Below, in pieces: positions 29,718-37,543 of a DNA stretch of 64,000 nt. The stretch covers positions 75,723-139,722 of the forward strand of contig JBKQWF010000307.1 of assembly GCA_052139695.1 (NCBI GenBank), given 5' to 3'. The notes beneath the pieces are model-generated. The model was not told the origin of the DNA, did not search any database, and worked only from the letters and a program-made list of their open reading frames with translations. The position numbers and the translations under genes are program-made. This DNA is from PLGF01 sp052139695 (GTDB lineage: Bacteria > Verrucomicrobiota > Verrucomicrobiia > Limisphaerales > Palsa-1400). Positions within the stretch are counted from its first letter, which is position 1, and the number at the start of each line of letters is the position of its first letter.

Positions 29718-30032
29718 TCAGCCTTTAAGCGTGTCGAATTGCTCGGTTTGGATGGTTTTGCGATGACGGTAAATCGCAATCACCAGGGCCAGCCCAACGG
29801 CCGCTTCCGCCGCCGCGATGGCGATGGAAAAAAGAGCGAACATCACCCCCGTCAACGCTTGCGGATGGGGGCCATAGCGCCAGAACGCGATAAAATTCAC
29901 GTTGGCCGCGTTGAGCATCAATTCCAGGCCAATCAGAACAAGGATGGCGTTGCGGCGAAGGATGGCGCCCGCGAAACCAATGCTAAAGAGCGTCGCGCTG
30001 AAAACCAGGAAGGCAAAGAGCGGAGGGCTCAT
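29718..30032 (-). CDS. nuoK: NADH-quinone oxidoreductase subunit K
   Basis: 104 residues with three membrane helices. It carries the conserved glutamates in LVLIGLELMLNAANVNFIAF and in IAIAAAEAAVGLALVIAIYR, which line the proton path at the junction of the membrane arm. The length is normal for NuoK. It overlaps nuoJ by four bases (30029-30032). Confidence 0.95.
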   Translation of the reverse strand: MSPPLFAFLVFSATLFSIGFAGAILRRNAILVLIGLELMLNAANVNFIAFWRYGPHPQALTGVMFALFSIAIAAAEAAVGLALVIAIYRHRKTIQTEQFDTLKG

Positions 30033-30595
30033 CGCGGACTCTCCTCCAACTGGGGTTTGCGCCTCGGCAGGGAACGGCCGGTTTTTGGCGGAGCCGTCCG
30101 CTTCTCATCCAGAGCGATGATGACGGCGCCCACCAGGGCCGCCGTCAATAACAGGCCAACCGTTTCCAAAGGCAGCGCGTAACGCGTCATCAATTCCTCT
30201 CCAATGTCTTTGACTGGCGCCGCGACGCGTTGGGGGGCGAGGCGTCGCAGGCTGGGACTGGTGAGAATCGGCAGAACCAAGCAGCCCAGCATCAATCCGG
30301 CGACGGCGATGCCGGCCAGCCAGCCCGGTGAAATCGCGGAGGCGCCTAATTTGATGTCTGCTCCCCGGGTCAGCAGAACCGTGAAAACAATCAAAATGGC
30401 GATGGCGCCGACATAGACGAGGATTTGCGCGAAGCCGACAAACTCCGCGTTGAGATCGAGGTAAATCAACGCCAGACCCGCGAACGCCGCCGCCGCGCTC
30501 AACGCGCAATGCACCAGGTTGCGCAAAGCCATCGCGCCGATGGCGCCAGCGAGCGTCAATGCGGCCAGGGGATAAAATGCAAGTTCAGACGGCAT
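30029..30595 (-). CDS. nuoJ: NADH-quinone oxidoreductase subunit J
   Basis: 188 residues from MPSELAFYPL (ATG at 30595). The open frame runs back to 30664, but that part lies in nuoH. Five hydrophobic helices are visible, with the NuoJ signature AEFVGFAQILVYVGAIAILIV followed by a polar loop. The C-terminus is a basic tail rich in Arg and Pro. NuoJ sits between NuoA/H and NuoK and takes part in coupling quinone reduction to proton pumping. The start overlaps the end of nuoH by 11 bases. Confidence 0.93.
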   Translation of the reverse strand: MPSELAFYPLAALTLAGAIGAMALRNLVHCALSAAAAFAGLALIYLDLNAEFVGFAQILVYVGAIAILIVFTVLLTRGADIKLGASAISPGWLAGIAVAGLMLGCLVLPILTSPSLRRLAPQRVAAPVKDIGEELMTRYALPLETVGLLLTAALVGAVIIALDEKRTAPPKTGRSLPRRKPQLEESPR

Positions 30596-31778
30596 ACGAA
30601 TAACGGCGCGGCGGCGCAGGCAACGGGACCAAGGCTCGGCCGAGGCAGACATAAGAAGGCACAAGAATGACCGCGCCGAGCAACCAGCGAATTTCCAACG
30701 CGCCGGCGAATGGCCAGGTTCGGCTCCAGTACCAAAGGGCCGCGACCAGCAGGTTGATCAGCGCGAGGGGCACGAGGAATTTCCAGGCGAAAGTCAGCAG
30801 CTGATCCAGGCGCAAGCGGGGCAAAGTGGCGCGGACCCAGATGAACAGAAAAATGAGCGTGCCAAACTTGGCCGCAAACCAAGCCCAGGAAGGTACCCAT
30901 TCCAGGAAACGGAATGGCGCCTGCCAGCCGCCGAGGAAAAGCGTCACCGCCAGTCCGGTGACCGCGAATAGACCGAGATATTCACCGAGAAAAAAGAGGG
31001 CGTACTTGAAGCCGGAATATTCCGTCAGATAACCGGCAATCAACTCGGATTCGCCTTCCGGCAAATCGAAGGGCGAACGGTTGGATTCGGCCGTGGCGGC
31101 GATGAGAAAGAGTCCGAATGCGGCAAAGCCCCAGGGAGTTAACACGTTCCAGCGGGGCAGGCAGCCAGCGGTGTAGCCGGCTTGCGCCTGGACGATGTCG
31201 ATCAAGGAAAGCGAGCCGGCGAGCATCAGGACCGGCACAGTCGAAAGCACCAAGGGAACCTCGTAGCTGATCATTTGCGCGATCCCACGCATCGCTCCGA
31301 GCAGGGAATATTTATTTTGGCTCGACCAGCCCGCCATAAACACCGCCAGTTCCGAGGCTGAACCGATGGCAAAGAAAAAGAGAATCCCAGCGTCGAGGTC
31401 GATGGCGTTCATGTTGCGGCCAAAGGGCAACACCGCGAAGGAGAGCCAGATCGGGACCGTCAAAGTCAGGGGCGCCAGGAAATGCAAAAGTTTGTCCGCC
31501 GACAAGGGAACCATGTCCTCTTTGATCAGCATTTTGACTCCATCGGCCAGCGGCTGGAAGAGTCCGAATGGTCCGACGCGGTTTGGGCCGTAACGGTTCT
31601 GCATGCGGCCGAGGATTTTACGTTCGAGAATGGTGGTGAGGGCGAAACAGGAGCCGAACAGCGCCATGAGGGCGGCGATGATCAGCAGCATGGCCACGAG
31701 CGGACGGACGCCGGCGGGCGCCAATGCCACCAAACGATGGTGCAGAAAGACGAACAATTGATCGGCCGAGTAAGCCAT
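30585..31778 (-). CDS. nuoH: NADH-quinone oxidoreductase subunit H
   Basis: 397 residues, about eight helices. Signatures: RMQNRYGPNRVGPFGLFQPL (quinone-cavity loop), the acidic AATAESNRSPFDLPEGESEL, and LFFLGEYLGLFAVTGLAVTL. NuoH forms the quinone chamber with NuoB and NuoD. Here it is placed after nuoI rather than before it, which differs from the common H-I order. A 127-base gap separates it from nuoI. Confidence 0.95.
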   Translation of the reverse strand: MAYSADQLFVFLHHRLVALAPAGVRPLVAMLLIIAALMALFGSCFALTTILERKILGRMQNRYGPNRVGPFGLFQPLADGVKMLIKEDMVPLSADKLLHFLAPLTLTVPIWLSFAVLPFGRNMNAIDLDAGILFFFAIGSASELAVFMAGWSSQNKYSLLGAMRGIAQMISYEVPLVLSTVPVLMLAGSLSLIDIVQAQAGYTAGCLPRWNVLTPWGFAAFGLFLIAATAESNRSPFDLPEGESELIAGYLTEYSGFKYALFFLGEYLGLFAVTGLAVTLFLGGWQAPFRFLEWVPSWAWFAAKFGTLIFLFIWVRATLPRLRLDQLLTFAWKFLVPLALINLLVAALWYWSRTWPFAGALEIRWLLGAVILVPSYVCLGRALVPLPAPPRRYSYAV

Positions 31779-31905
31779 AACCAGTGTGAGAATCGGGCAT
31801 GGCCGGGGTTGCCGCTTCCCCTATTTTGGGAAAAGGTGCGCAGAATTTGCGAAGTCGCGTGCAGGGACGCCCAGAAGAAAACAATAACTACTCCCGCAAA
31901 ATGAT

Positions 31906-32502
31906 TTACGCAACAACGGCTTTTTGAGGAACGGCGGCGCGCGCTTTCGCTTCCGCATCCGCTTTGGCTTTGGCTTCCGCTTTGCGCTGGGCTTCGGCGC
32001 GCCGCGCGTCGATTTCGGCGGCTTGGGTGGGATGGATCTTCTGGAAGTAAGTGTTCGGCTTGGCCAGTTGGGCCTTGTGCAGGAGCAAGCCGGCAAAACG
32101 TTCTCGCACAGCCAGCTCAAAGACGTTGTCCATCTTGATCGAGTCAAACGGACAAACCTCAACGCAAATGCCGCATCCCATGCAAGTGGAAATATCGATG
32201 TCAAAAACCTTGGGTTGAAGCTGCATCTTGCCGAGGTAATCCGGTTTTTTGACCGCATCTTTGACAATGGAAATGCATTGCGGGGGGCATTCCTGCTCGC
32301 AAATCGTGCAAGCCGTGCAGCGCAGCCCGCGAGCCGCGTCCTCGCCGTCATAGACCAGGAAGGGGATCGTGCGCGCGTTTTCGTCCGGGCGGAGTTTCTC
32401 TTCCGGATACTGTACGGTTGTCAACCGTTCCGGCTGGTAATAACTGCCGGCGAAATTTCGACCGGTTTCGATCAGTCCTTTAATGATGCCTGTGCCTAAC
32501 AT
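31906..32502 (-). CDS. nuoI: NADH-quinone oxidoreductase subunit I (2x4Fe-4S)
   Basis: 198 residues. Two ferredoxin motifs are present, CTACTICEQECPPQCI and CMGCGICVEVCPFDSIK, which hold clusters N6a and N6b in the electron chain leading to quinone. The N-terminus (GIIKGLIETGRNFAG) is a membrane-touching helix as in other NuoI proteins. The last ~40 residues are a low-complexity Ala/Lys/Glu tail (AQRKAEAKAKADAEAKARA) that normal NuoI lacks; it may be a helical extension or docking segment. It overlaps nuoD by one base. Confidence 0.95.
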   Translation of the reverse strand: MLGTGIIKGLIETGRNFAGSYYQPERLTTVQYPEEKLRPDENARTIPFLVYDGEDAARGLRCTACTICEQECPPQCISIVKDAVKKPDYLGKMQLQPKVFDIDISTCMGCGICVEVCPFDSIKMDNVFELAVRERFAGLLLHKAQLAKPNTYFQKIHPTQAAEIDARRAEAQRKAEAKAKADAEAKARAAVPQKAVVA

Positions 32503-33713
32503 TAGCGATCCACTTCCCCCAGGACAATATCAACACTGCCCAGGATAACCACGGCGTCGGCAATCGTATGGCCCACGCACATGTCTTCGAGAATAGTCAA
32601 ATTAATCAAGCTCGGCGGACGCACCCGGTAACGGTACGGATGAGGGCCGCCATCACTGATGAGATAAAAGCCAAGCTCGCCTTTGGGCGCTTCGATCCGG
32701 CCGTAGGCCTCGCCGGCCTTCGGCCGCAAGTTGCGCAGTTTGGCCTTCGGGTCCAGGATCGGCCCGGCGGGAATTTCGCCCAAGGCCTGCCGGAGAATGC
32801 CGAGGCATTCCCGCGCTTCCAGGATGCGGACCATGTAGCGATCAAACACGTCGCCATGTGCGCCCAGCGGGACCCGGAACTGGAAACGGTCATAGATGCC
32901 GTACTTGTCCACTTTGCGAACATCATAATTGACGCCGCTGGCCCGGAGCATCGGGCCGGTGACGCCCGCATTCACGGCCAATTGCGGCGGGAGCACACCC
33001 ACGTTTTTCGTCCGCGCGTGCAGAATTTCATTGCCGGTGATCAACCCTTCGAATTCGTCCAGAAAGGGCTCGTAATTTGTCGTGACCCGCCAGGCCTTAT
33101 CGAGCCAGCCCTCGGGCAGATCGCAGCGGCATCCGCCAAAGCGCAGGTAATTGTACATCATGCGCGCGCCGGTGAGGGATTCGAATAAATCGAGGATTTT
33201 TTCCCGTTCGCGAAACGCATACATCATCGGTGTGCCGAGCGCGCCCATGTCCTGCAGCAAAAAGCCCGCCAGGCAAGTGTGATTGAAGAGGCGGGTCAAT
33301 TCGCTGACAATGACGCGGATGTATTCGGCCCGTTCCGGGACCGCCAAACCGGTCAGTTTTTCGACGCTGAGGACGTAGCCCCAGTTGTTTGTCATGGAGC
33401 AAATGTAGTCGAGGCGATCGGTGTAGGGAATGGAGCCGAGGTAACTTGTTTTCTCCGCGATTTTCTCATGGTTGCGGTGCAAGTAGCCGAAAACGGGCTT
33501 TAATTTGACCACCGTTTCCCCGTCGAGCACCACGTTCATGCGGAAGACGCCGTGAGTCGAAGGATGGTGCGGGCCCATCGCCACTTCCAGCAGATCGTTG
33601 GCGCCGTCGGGAGCGTCGGACGAGGACAGCGTCCAGCGCGGCTGGACCGGCATCTCCAACGTCTCCTCAGGCTGGACAGGTTCCACGCTCTCCATAACTT
33701 CAGGCACAGTCAT
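32502..33713 (-). CDS. nuoD: NADH-quinone oxidoreductase subunit D
   Basis: 403 residues, similar to the 49-kDa subunit. The quinone-site histidine lies in MGPHHPSTHGVFRMNVVLDG and the family motifs YTDRLDYICSMTNNWGYVL and GFLLQDMGALGTPMMYAFRE follow. The C-terminus (DIVLGEVDR) is the expected one. The first ~35 residues are a Glu/Pro-rich extension. NuoC and NuoD are separate genes here, not fused. The gene overlaps nuoC by ATGA. Confidence 0.96.
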   Translation of the reverse strand: MTVPEVMESVEPVQPEETLEMPVQPRWTLSSSDAPDGANDLLEVAMGPHHPSTHGVFRMNVVLDGETVVKLKPVFGYLHRNHEKIAEKTSYLGSIPYTDRLDYICSMTNNWGYVLSVEKLTGLAVPERAEYIRVIVSELTRLFNHTCLAGFLLQDMGALGTPMMYAFREREKILDLFESLTGARMMYNYLRFGGCRCDLPEGWLDKAWRVTTNYEPFLDEFEGLITGNEILHARTKNVGVLPPQLAVNAGVTGPMLRASGVNYDVRKVDKYGIYDRFQFRVPLGAHGDVFDRYMVRILEARECLGILRQALGEIPAGPILDPKAKLRNLRPKAGEAYGRIEAPKGELGFYLISDGGPHPYRYRVRPPSLINLTILEDMCVGHTIADAVVILGSVDIVLGEVDR

Positions 33714-34345
33714 GCCTTGGCCTCCGGTGAATGGTGGCGGCGCGCCTTTTCCAGGACATCATCATGCGGCGTAGGTTCGTATTCGTAATCGTCTGGTTCG
33801 AGATAATCCTTCCGCATCGGAAAGTCAGTAAATTCCTCCCACATCAGGAGGCGGCGCAAATCGGGATGGCCATCGAAATGAATGCCAAACAGATCGAAAA
33901 CCTCGCGTTCTTGAAATTCACAACTGCGCCAAACCGGAGTCAGAGAAGGCAAGGTCACGTTATCCGAACGGTTTTGGGTGCGTAAACGGATGACGAGCGG
34001 GCCGCATTTGAGGGCCATTGAATACAGATGATAGACCGCCTCCAGATAAGCCGGCGTCTTCTTTTCCAGGACCTCCTCCACTTCCTTTTCGAGGCCGTCC
34101 ACAGATTTTTTGACTTTCACTTTTTCTTTGACGATTTTTTCCGGCCAATCAACGCCGGTGACATTGGAAGCGTAATCAAAGGCAAGGTCAGGGTCCTCCC
34201 GCAGGATTTTCGCCACGGCTAACCCATGCTCGCGGTCGATCAGGAGCGAGGATTGGCCGGAAGGACTGCCGTTGGCAATCACCTCGAGGCGCGCGCCGGG
34301 CACGGCAGTTTCGAGGCGAGCTTTAATTTGTTCGATGGGCTGCAT
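33710..34345 (-). CDS. nuoC: NADH-quinone oxidoreductase subunit C
   Basis: 211 residues of the 30-kDa subunit type. The conserved core is DYASNVTGVDW, LYSMALKCGPLVIRLRTQNR, PSLTPVWRSCEFQEREVFDL and LLMWEEFTDFPMRKDYLEP. An unusual Lys/Glu-rich insertion (KEKVKVKKSVDGLEKEVEEV) sits between the first two segments at about residues 74-103. It lies between nuoB (six-base gap) and nuoD (overlap). Confidence 0.95.
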   Translation of the reverse strand: MQPIEQIKARLETAVPGARLEVIANGSPSGQSSLLIDREHGLAVAKILREDPDLAFDYASNVTGVDWPEKIVKEKVKVKKSVDGLEKEVEEVLEKKTPAYLEAVYHLYSMALKCGPLVIRLRTQNRSDNVTLPSLTPVWRSCEFQEREVFDLFGIHFDGHPDLRRLLMWEEFTDFPMRKDYLEPDDYEYEPTPHDDVLEKARRHHSPEAKA

Positions 34346-34351
34346 CGGCTC

Positions 34352-34960
34352 TCATTTATCCGGCGCCGGGACAGGCGGCTGCCAAAGTTCGGCGTTTTTG
34401 GACGGGACCAGGTCATGTTCCCCGAAATGTGGCACCGGGACCTCGCTGGAATCCAAGTAAGGCTGGCCACCGCCTACCGTCAGACGCTGGCCCGCGATTT
34501 TCTTCTGCAACAACATCAGCCCTTCCAACAAGGCTTCCGGGCGCGGCGGACATCCGGCGATATGCACATCCACCGGGATGTAGCGATCAATGCCCTTGAG
34601 AACGTTGTAACCTTGCTTAAATGGCCCGCCGGAAATGGCGCATGCTCCCATGGCGATGACATACTTGGGCGACGGCATTTGGTTGTAAAGTCGAACTACC
34701 TGGGGCGCCATCTTCTTGGTCACGGTGCCCGCCACGATCATCAGGTCGGCTTGCCGCGGTGAGGGACGAAAGACCTCCGCGCCAAAGCGGGCGATGTCAA
34801 ATCGGGACATGGAGGCGGCGATCATTTCAATCGCGCAGCAGGCCAATCCAAATTGCAAGGGCCAGAGGGAGTTCTTGCGTCCCCAATTGTAAAGCTCCGC
34901 GAGGCTCGTCAGGACGATTCCTTGCTTGCTCAATTCATCGCGTAACTCGTTCGATTCCAC
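34352..34960 (-). CDS. nuoB: NADH-quinone oxidoreductase subunit B
   Basis: 202 residues. Ligands of the terminal N2 4Fe-4S cluster are visible: the tandem cysteines in FGLACCAIEMIAASMSRFD, the cysteine in VIAMGACAISGG and the one in VHIAGCPPRPEALLEG. NuoB passes electrons from N2 to quinone at the NuoD/NuoH interface. The ~35-residue C-terminal tail is Pro-rich. It is 17 bases after nuoA. Confidence 0.97.
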   Translation of the reverse strand: MESNELRDELSKQGIVLTSLAELYNWGRKNSLWPLQFGLACCAIEMIAASMSRFDIARFGAEVFRPSPRQADLMIVAGTVTKKMAPQVVRLYNQMPSPKYVIAMGACAISGGPFKQGYNVLKGIDRYIPVDVHIAGCPPRPEALLEGLMLLQKKIAGQRLTVGGGQPYLDSSEVPVPHFGEHDLVPSKNAELWQPPVPAPDK

Positions 34961-34977
34961 AAATATAAGCGGTTAAA

Positions 34978-35349
34978 TTATTTCCAGGCCAAAATGCCTT
35001 TGGCGAACGCCCAGACCAGTCCTTCCGCCAGCAGCAGAATGAAAACGAGCATGGCTGCGCAAGCGCCCGCGGGCAGACCTTTGAAAGCAACGGCAAAGGG
35101 CAAAAGAAAGATCGTCTCGACATCGAAAATGAGGAAGACAATTCCATAGAGGTAATACTCCGATTTAAACTGGACCCAGCCGGTGGGAGCCGATTCCAAA
35201 CCGCACTCATAGGTGGCATTTTTGACGGAACCCGATTTATGCGGGGAAAAGACACGGGCCCAGACCCAGGCAATGGCCAGAGGCGAGAGGGCAAAGACAA
35301 GGGCGGCCACGGCGAAAAGAGCCAAAAACTGATAAGGACCAAGATTCAT
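34978..35349 (-). CDS. nuoA: NADH-quinone oxidoreductase subunit A
   Basis: 123 residues from MNLGPYQFLALFAV (ATG at 35349). Upstream codons in frame overlap feoA and lack homology. Three membrane helices are present, with the diagnostic loop ATYECGLESAPTGWVQFKSE and FLIFDVETIFLLPFAV. NuoA is the small subunit next to the quinone cavity. Confidence 0.95.
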   Translation of the reverse strand: MNLGPYQFLALFAVAALVFALSPLAIAWVWARVFSPHKSGSVKNATYECGLESAPTGWVQFKSEYYLYGIVFLIFDVETIFLLPFAVAFKGLPAGACAAMLVFILLLAEGLVWAFAKGILAWK

Positions 35350-35369
35350 TGTTTTGCGGTGTTGGGACT

Positions 35370-35690
35370 TTACGCGGCGCTCGCCGCCGGCAGTGGTTCC
35401 ACTATGATCATCTGGGCCAGTTCGGCGCTGACCGCCAAACGCGCGTTGCAAACCAGGCAGATCAGGTTCGATTGCCGGATGAGCAGTTTAATCACTTGCT
35501 CCTCGACAAAGCCGATTTCCCGCAGATGCTGGGTGAGTTGCGGCGGGGTGGAAAGCCGCTTGATCCGCACAGCCATGCCGGCTTTGACCCGGCTGAGCGG
35601 GCAGGTGAAAGGGCGCGCGCCGCCGCGTTCGCGAGATCGGCCCGCCGCGAGCAGCCCGGTCGGTTCTTCAAAGCATTCCGTCATTTTCAT
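35370..35690 (-). CDS. feoA: FeoA-domain protein
   Basis: About 106 residues from MKMTECFEEP (ATG at 35690). The FeoA SH3-like core is clear: CPLSRVKAGMAVRIKRLS, LREIGFVEEQVIKLLIRQ, and the C-terminal LAVSAELAQMIIVEPLP. FeoA assists the ferrous-iron transporter FeoB, but no feoB is in the window. This is the first gene of the nuo operon, 20 bases ahead of nuoA. Its placement suggests iron-linked control or supply for an Fe-S-rich enzyme set, which is inference. Confidence 0.85.
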   Translation of the reverse strand: MKMTECFEEPTGLLAAGRSRERGGARPFTCPLSRVKAGMAVRIKRLSTPPQLTQHLREIGFVEEQVIKLLIRQSNLICLVCNARLAVSAELAQMIIVEPLPAASAA

Positions 35691-35763
35691 CTGCCTAATA
35701 GATAATCGGACAGAGGCGTCTCGACTTCCCATTGGTTGCTATTTGCACCCCATTTTTTGGTAT

Positions 35764-35970
35764 GTTGGTCAATTCTCTCCTCTGGCGGGAAGAGGCGGCG
35801 CCAAGCCCCCACCCTGCATCGCCAGGGAAAAGAGGTCGGTGAAAGGCGATCCCGGCTAACCACAACTGGCCGAGGGCCTGGCAATTAATGGCGCATCCCT
35901 GCCGGAAGGGGCGGCGCACCCCCGGGAAGCGGCCTTTTGGGTCCGCCGCGGAGCCTCGTAGAATGTGCTC
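35764..35970 (+). promoter_or_regulatory. Structured leader upstream of hemA, possible cobalamin-type riboswitch
   Basis: The 500 bases between divergent feoA and hemA contain no credible gene but many GC-rich complementary segments. Reading toward hemA, elements in the order seen in cobalamin riboswitches occur: TTGGTC at 35765, AGGGAA at 35824, CGGTGAAA at 35837, CGGCTAACCACAACTGG at ~35853, GGGAAGCGG at ~35924 and GGAGCCTCGTAGA at ~35950. Deviations are real: the gap between AGGGAA and GGTGAAA is longer than usual, AACTGG replaces AACTGT, and the final B12 box is poor. Regulation of hemA by B12 would make metabolic sense. I treat it as a candidate only. Confidence 0.35.
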
Positions 35971-35977
35971 CAACCTT

Positions 35978-36012
35978 TTTCTGGCCTCTTCTTTCCCAAG
36001 GGAAGGCCAGAG
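35978..36012 (+). repeat. Hairpin in the hemA leader
   Basis: TCTGG...CCAGA arms enclose CTTTCCC / GGGAAGG with an AA loop, between the structured leader and hemA. There is no T-run after it, so it is not a standard terminator. It could be an expression platform for the upstream element. Confidence 0.4.
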
Positions 36013-36233
36013 ATTCGCAATCCGTGTGTAGTTCATCATGGTCTCATCACCGATACTTATCCGCGATGAACGATCGGACAGGAAGGCGAATACGAGGGAA
36101 AAACGGGCAAATGGCGCGCTCCAAGTCCGGCGTTTCGCAAAAGATGAGGAACAAATGGCAATATCGGTGGAGCCATTTCCGCCGTCACGCCTAATAATAC
36201 GGACATCAATAACCAGTGACATCACTTGGAAAT

Positions 36234-37376
36234 ATGATCTTGACTAATTATAGCGGCGAAGCATCCGGCCCCGCCTCCGCACCCAGCTCCACCCTCTTCG
36301 TGGCAGGCATCAGTTTCAGGACGGCGCCGGTCGCGTTGCGCGAGCAACTGGCGGTCATCCCCTCGCGTGTGATCGAAGCCGCCAAACGTCTCAAAGAGCT
36401 GGGCGGCCTCTCCGAGGTGGCCCTGGTTTCCACCTGCAATCGGGTGGAGCTTTACGGAGTGTCGCCCCACCCCGGCGGGTTCGCCGAGTTGCTCGCCTCC
36501 CTGGCGCGCGAGAAAATCGATCTCTCGTCCTACGTCTATGTCCATACCAATGAAGACGCCGCCCGGCATCTTTTCGCGGTGGCCGGCGGCCTGGATTCCA
36601 TGGTGCTTGGGGAAACAGAGATTACCGGCCAGATAAAGACAGCTTATGAAGCGGCGCGGGGCGCGGAGTTGACGGGCCGCATCCTCAATGGGGTCTTCCA
36701 GCGCGCCTTCCAGGTGGTCAAAGCCATCCGCACCCGGACGCAGGTCGGACGCGGCGCCACTTCGGTGGGGAGCGTCGCCGTGCAATTAGCCGAGAAGATT
36801 CTCGGGGACGATTTTCAGAGCAAAACGATCATGATCATCGGCGCCGGCAAGATGGGAGAGGCCTGCATCCGGCACCTCGCCAAGAAAGGGGTCCGTTCCG
36901 TTATTGTCGCCAACCGCTCCCTCGAACATGCCGCGGAATTGGCCCGGGAAGTCGGCGGCCAGGCCGTCAATTATATGGACGATGGCCTGGCGGCCATGCA
37001 AGAAGCGGACATTGTCGTCAGTTCGACCGGCTGTCCCGAAACCATTTTGGACCGGGAAGATGTGGAGGCGGTCATGCGGCAGCGGCCCAATCGCCCGTTG
37101 TTCCTCATCGACATTGCCGTGCCGCGCGACATCGCCGTGGATGTGGAACGGCTGGAGAACGTCTTTCTCTACAACATTGACCATTTGCAGCAACTGATGC
37201 GGGAAAACGTCCGCCTGCGGGAGCAGGAGCTTTCGCGCTGCCGCGGGATCATTGAAGAACACACCGCGGCCTTGATGGCCAAACTCAACCAGGCGCCGAG
37301 AAAACCGGTCGTGGTCGAGCTGCCGCCGCGAATGGATTGGGCCTTCTCCCACTCCGCGGGCAATTATGCGAAGTGA
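36234..37376 (+). CDS. hemA: Glutamyl-tRNA reductase
   Basis: 380 residues from the ATG at 36234 (TTGGA upstream); a GTG at 36216 is the alternative. It makes glutamate-1-semialdehyde from Glu-tRNA with NADPH, the first step of C5 haem and cobalamin synthesis. Motifs: GISFRTAPVALREQLAV, the catalytic cysteine in LVSTCNRVELYGV, GGLDSMVLGETEITGQIKTA, the nucleotide-binding GAGKMGEACIRHL and the C-terminal dimerisation helix. No other haem gene is adjacent. The many cytochromes downstream make a large haem demand, which fits its location. Confidence 0.96.
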   Translation: MILTNYSGEASGPASAPSSTLFVAGISFRTAPVALREQLAVIPSRVIEAAKRLKELGGLSEVALVSTCNRVELYGVSPHPGGFAELLASLAREKIDLSSYVYVHTNEDAARHLFAVAGGLDSMVLGETEITGQIKTAYEAARGAELTGRILNGVFQRAFQVVKAIRTRTQVGRGATSVGSVAVQLAEKILGDDFQSKTIMIIGAGKMGEACIRHLAKKGVRSVIVANRSLEHAAELAREVGGQAVNYMDDGLAAMQEADIVVSSTGCPETILDREDVEAVMRQRPNRPLFLIDIAVPRDIAVDVERLENVFLYNIDHLQQLMRENVRLREQELSRCRGIIEEHTAALMAKLNQAPRKPVVVELPPRMDWAFSHSAGNYAK

Positions 37377-37405
37377 ATTTCACATTTTGAGGAGTTTTAG
37401 AATTT

Positions 37406-37450
37406 TGACAGGCGGGAACCAACAACTTTCCGAGTTGGGACTGGCTGTCA
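37406..37450. terminator. Nested hairpin after hemA / ahead of the cytochrome operon
   Basis: TGACAG (37406-37411) pairs with CTGTCA (37445-37450), and an inner CCAAC (37419-37423) pairs with GTTGG (37434-37438). It lies 30 bases after the hemA stop and 94 bases before the first cytochrome start. No T-run follows. It may end hemA transcripts or act as an operator for the cytochrome genes. Confidence 0.4.
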
Positions 37451-37543
37451 GGAGGTTACGCGGCAGCGCGCTAACTGTAAGTCACCCACAACGCTGATGA
37501 TGGCAAGCCTTAGGAAGTCCCCGACACAATATACAAATGTAAT

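Noticed and set aside
19539..35690. nuoE, nuoF and nuoG
   Set aside because: Looked for their Fe-S and FMN/NADH-binding motifs throughout the operon and between nuoD and nuoI; they are not in the window.
35695..36225. Long minus-strand open frame across the feoA-hemA intergenic region
   Set aside because: No recognisable homology, no ribosome site, and it overlaps both the feoA start and the structured leader. GC-rich DNA explains its openness.
37377..37543. Cyclic-dinucleotide (GEMM) riboswitch upstream of the cytochrome operon
   Set aside because: Such switches control cytochromes in Geobacter, so I looked here and at 48232-48515. The conserved GCAAA and tetraloop-receptor elements are not present.
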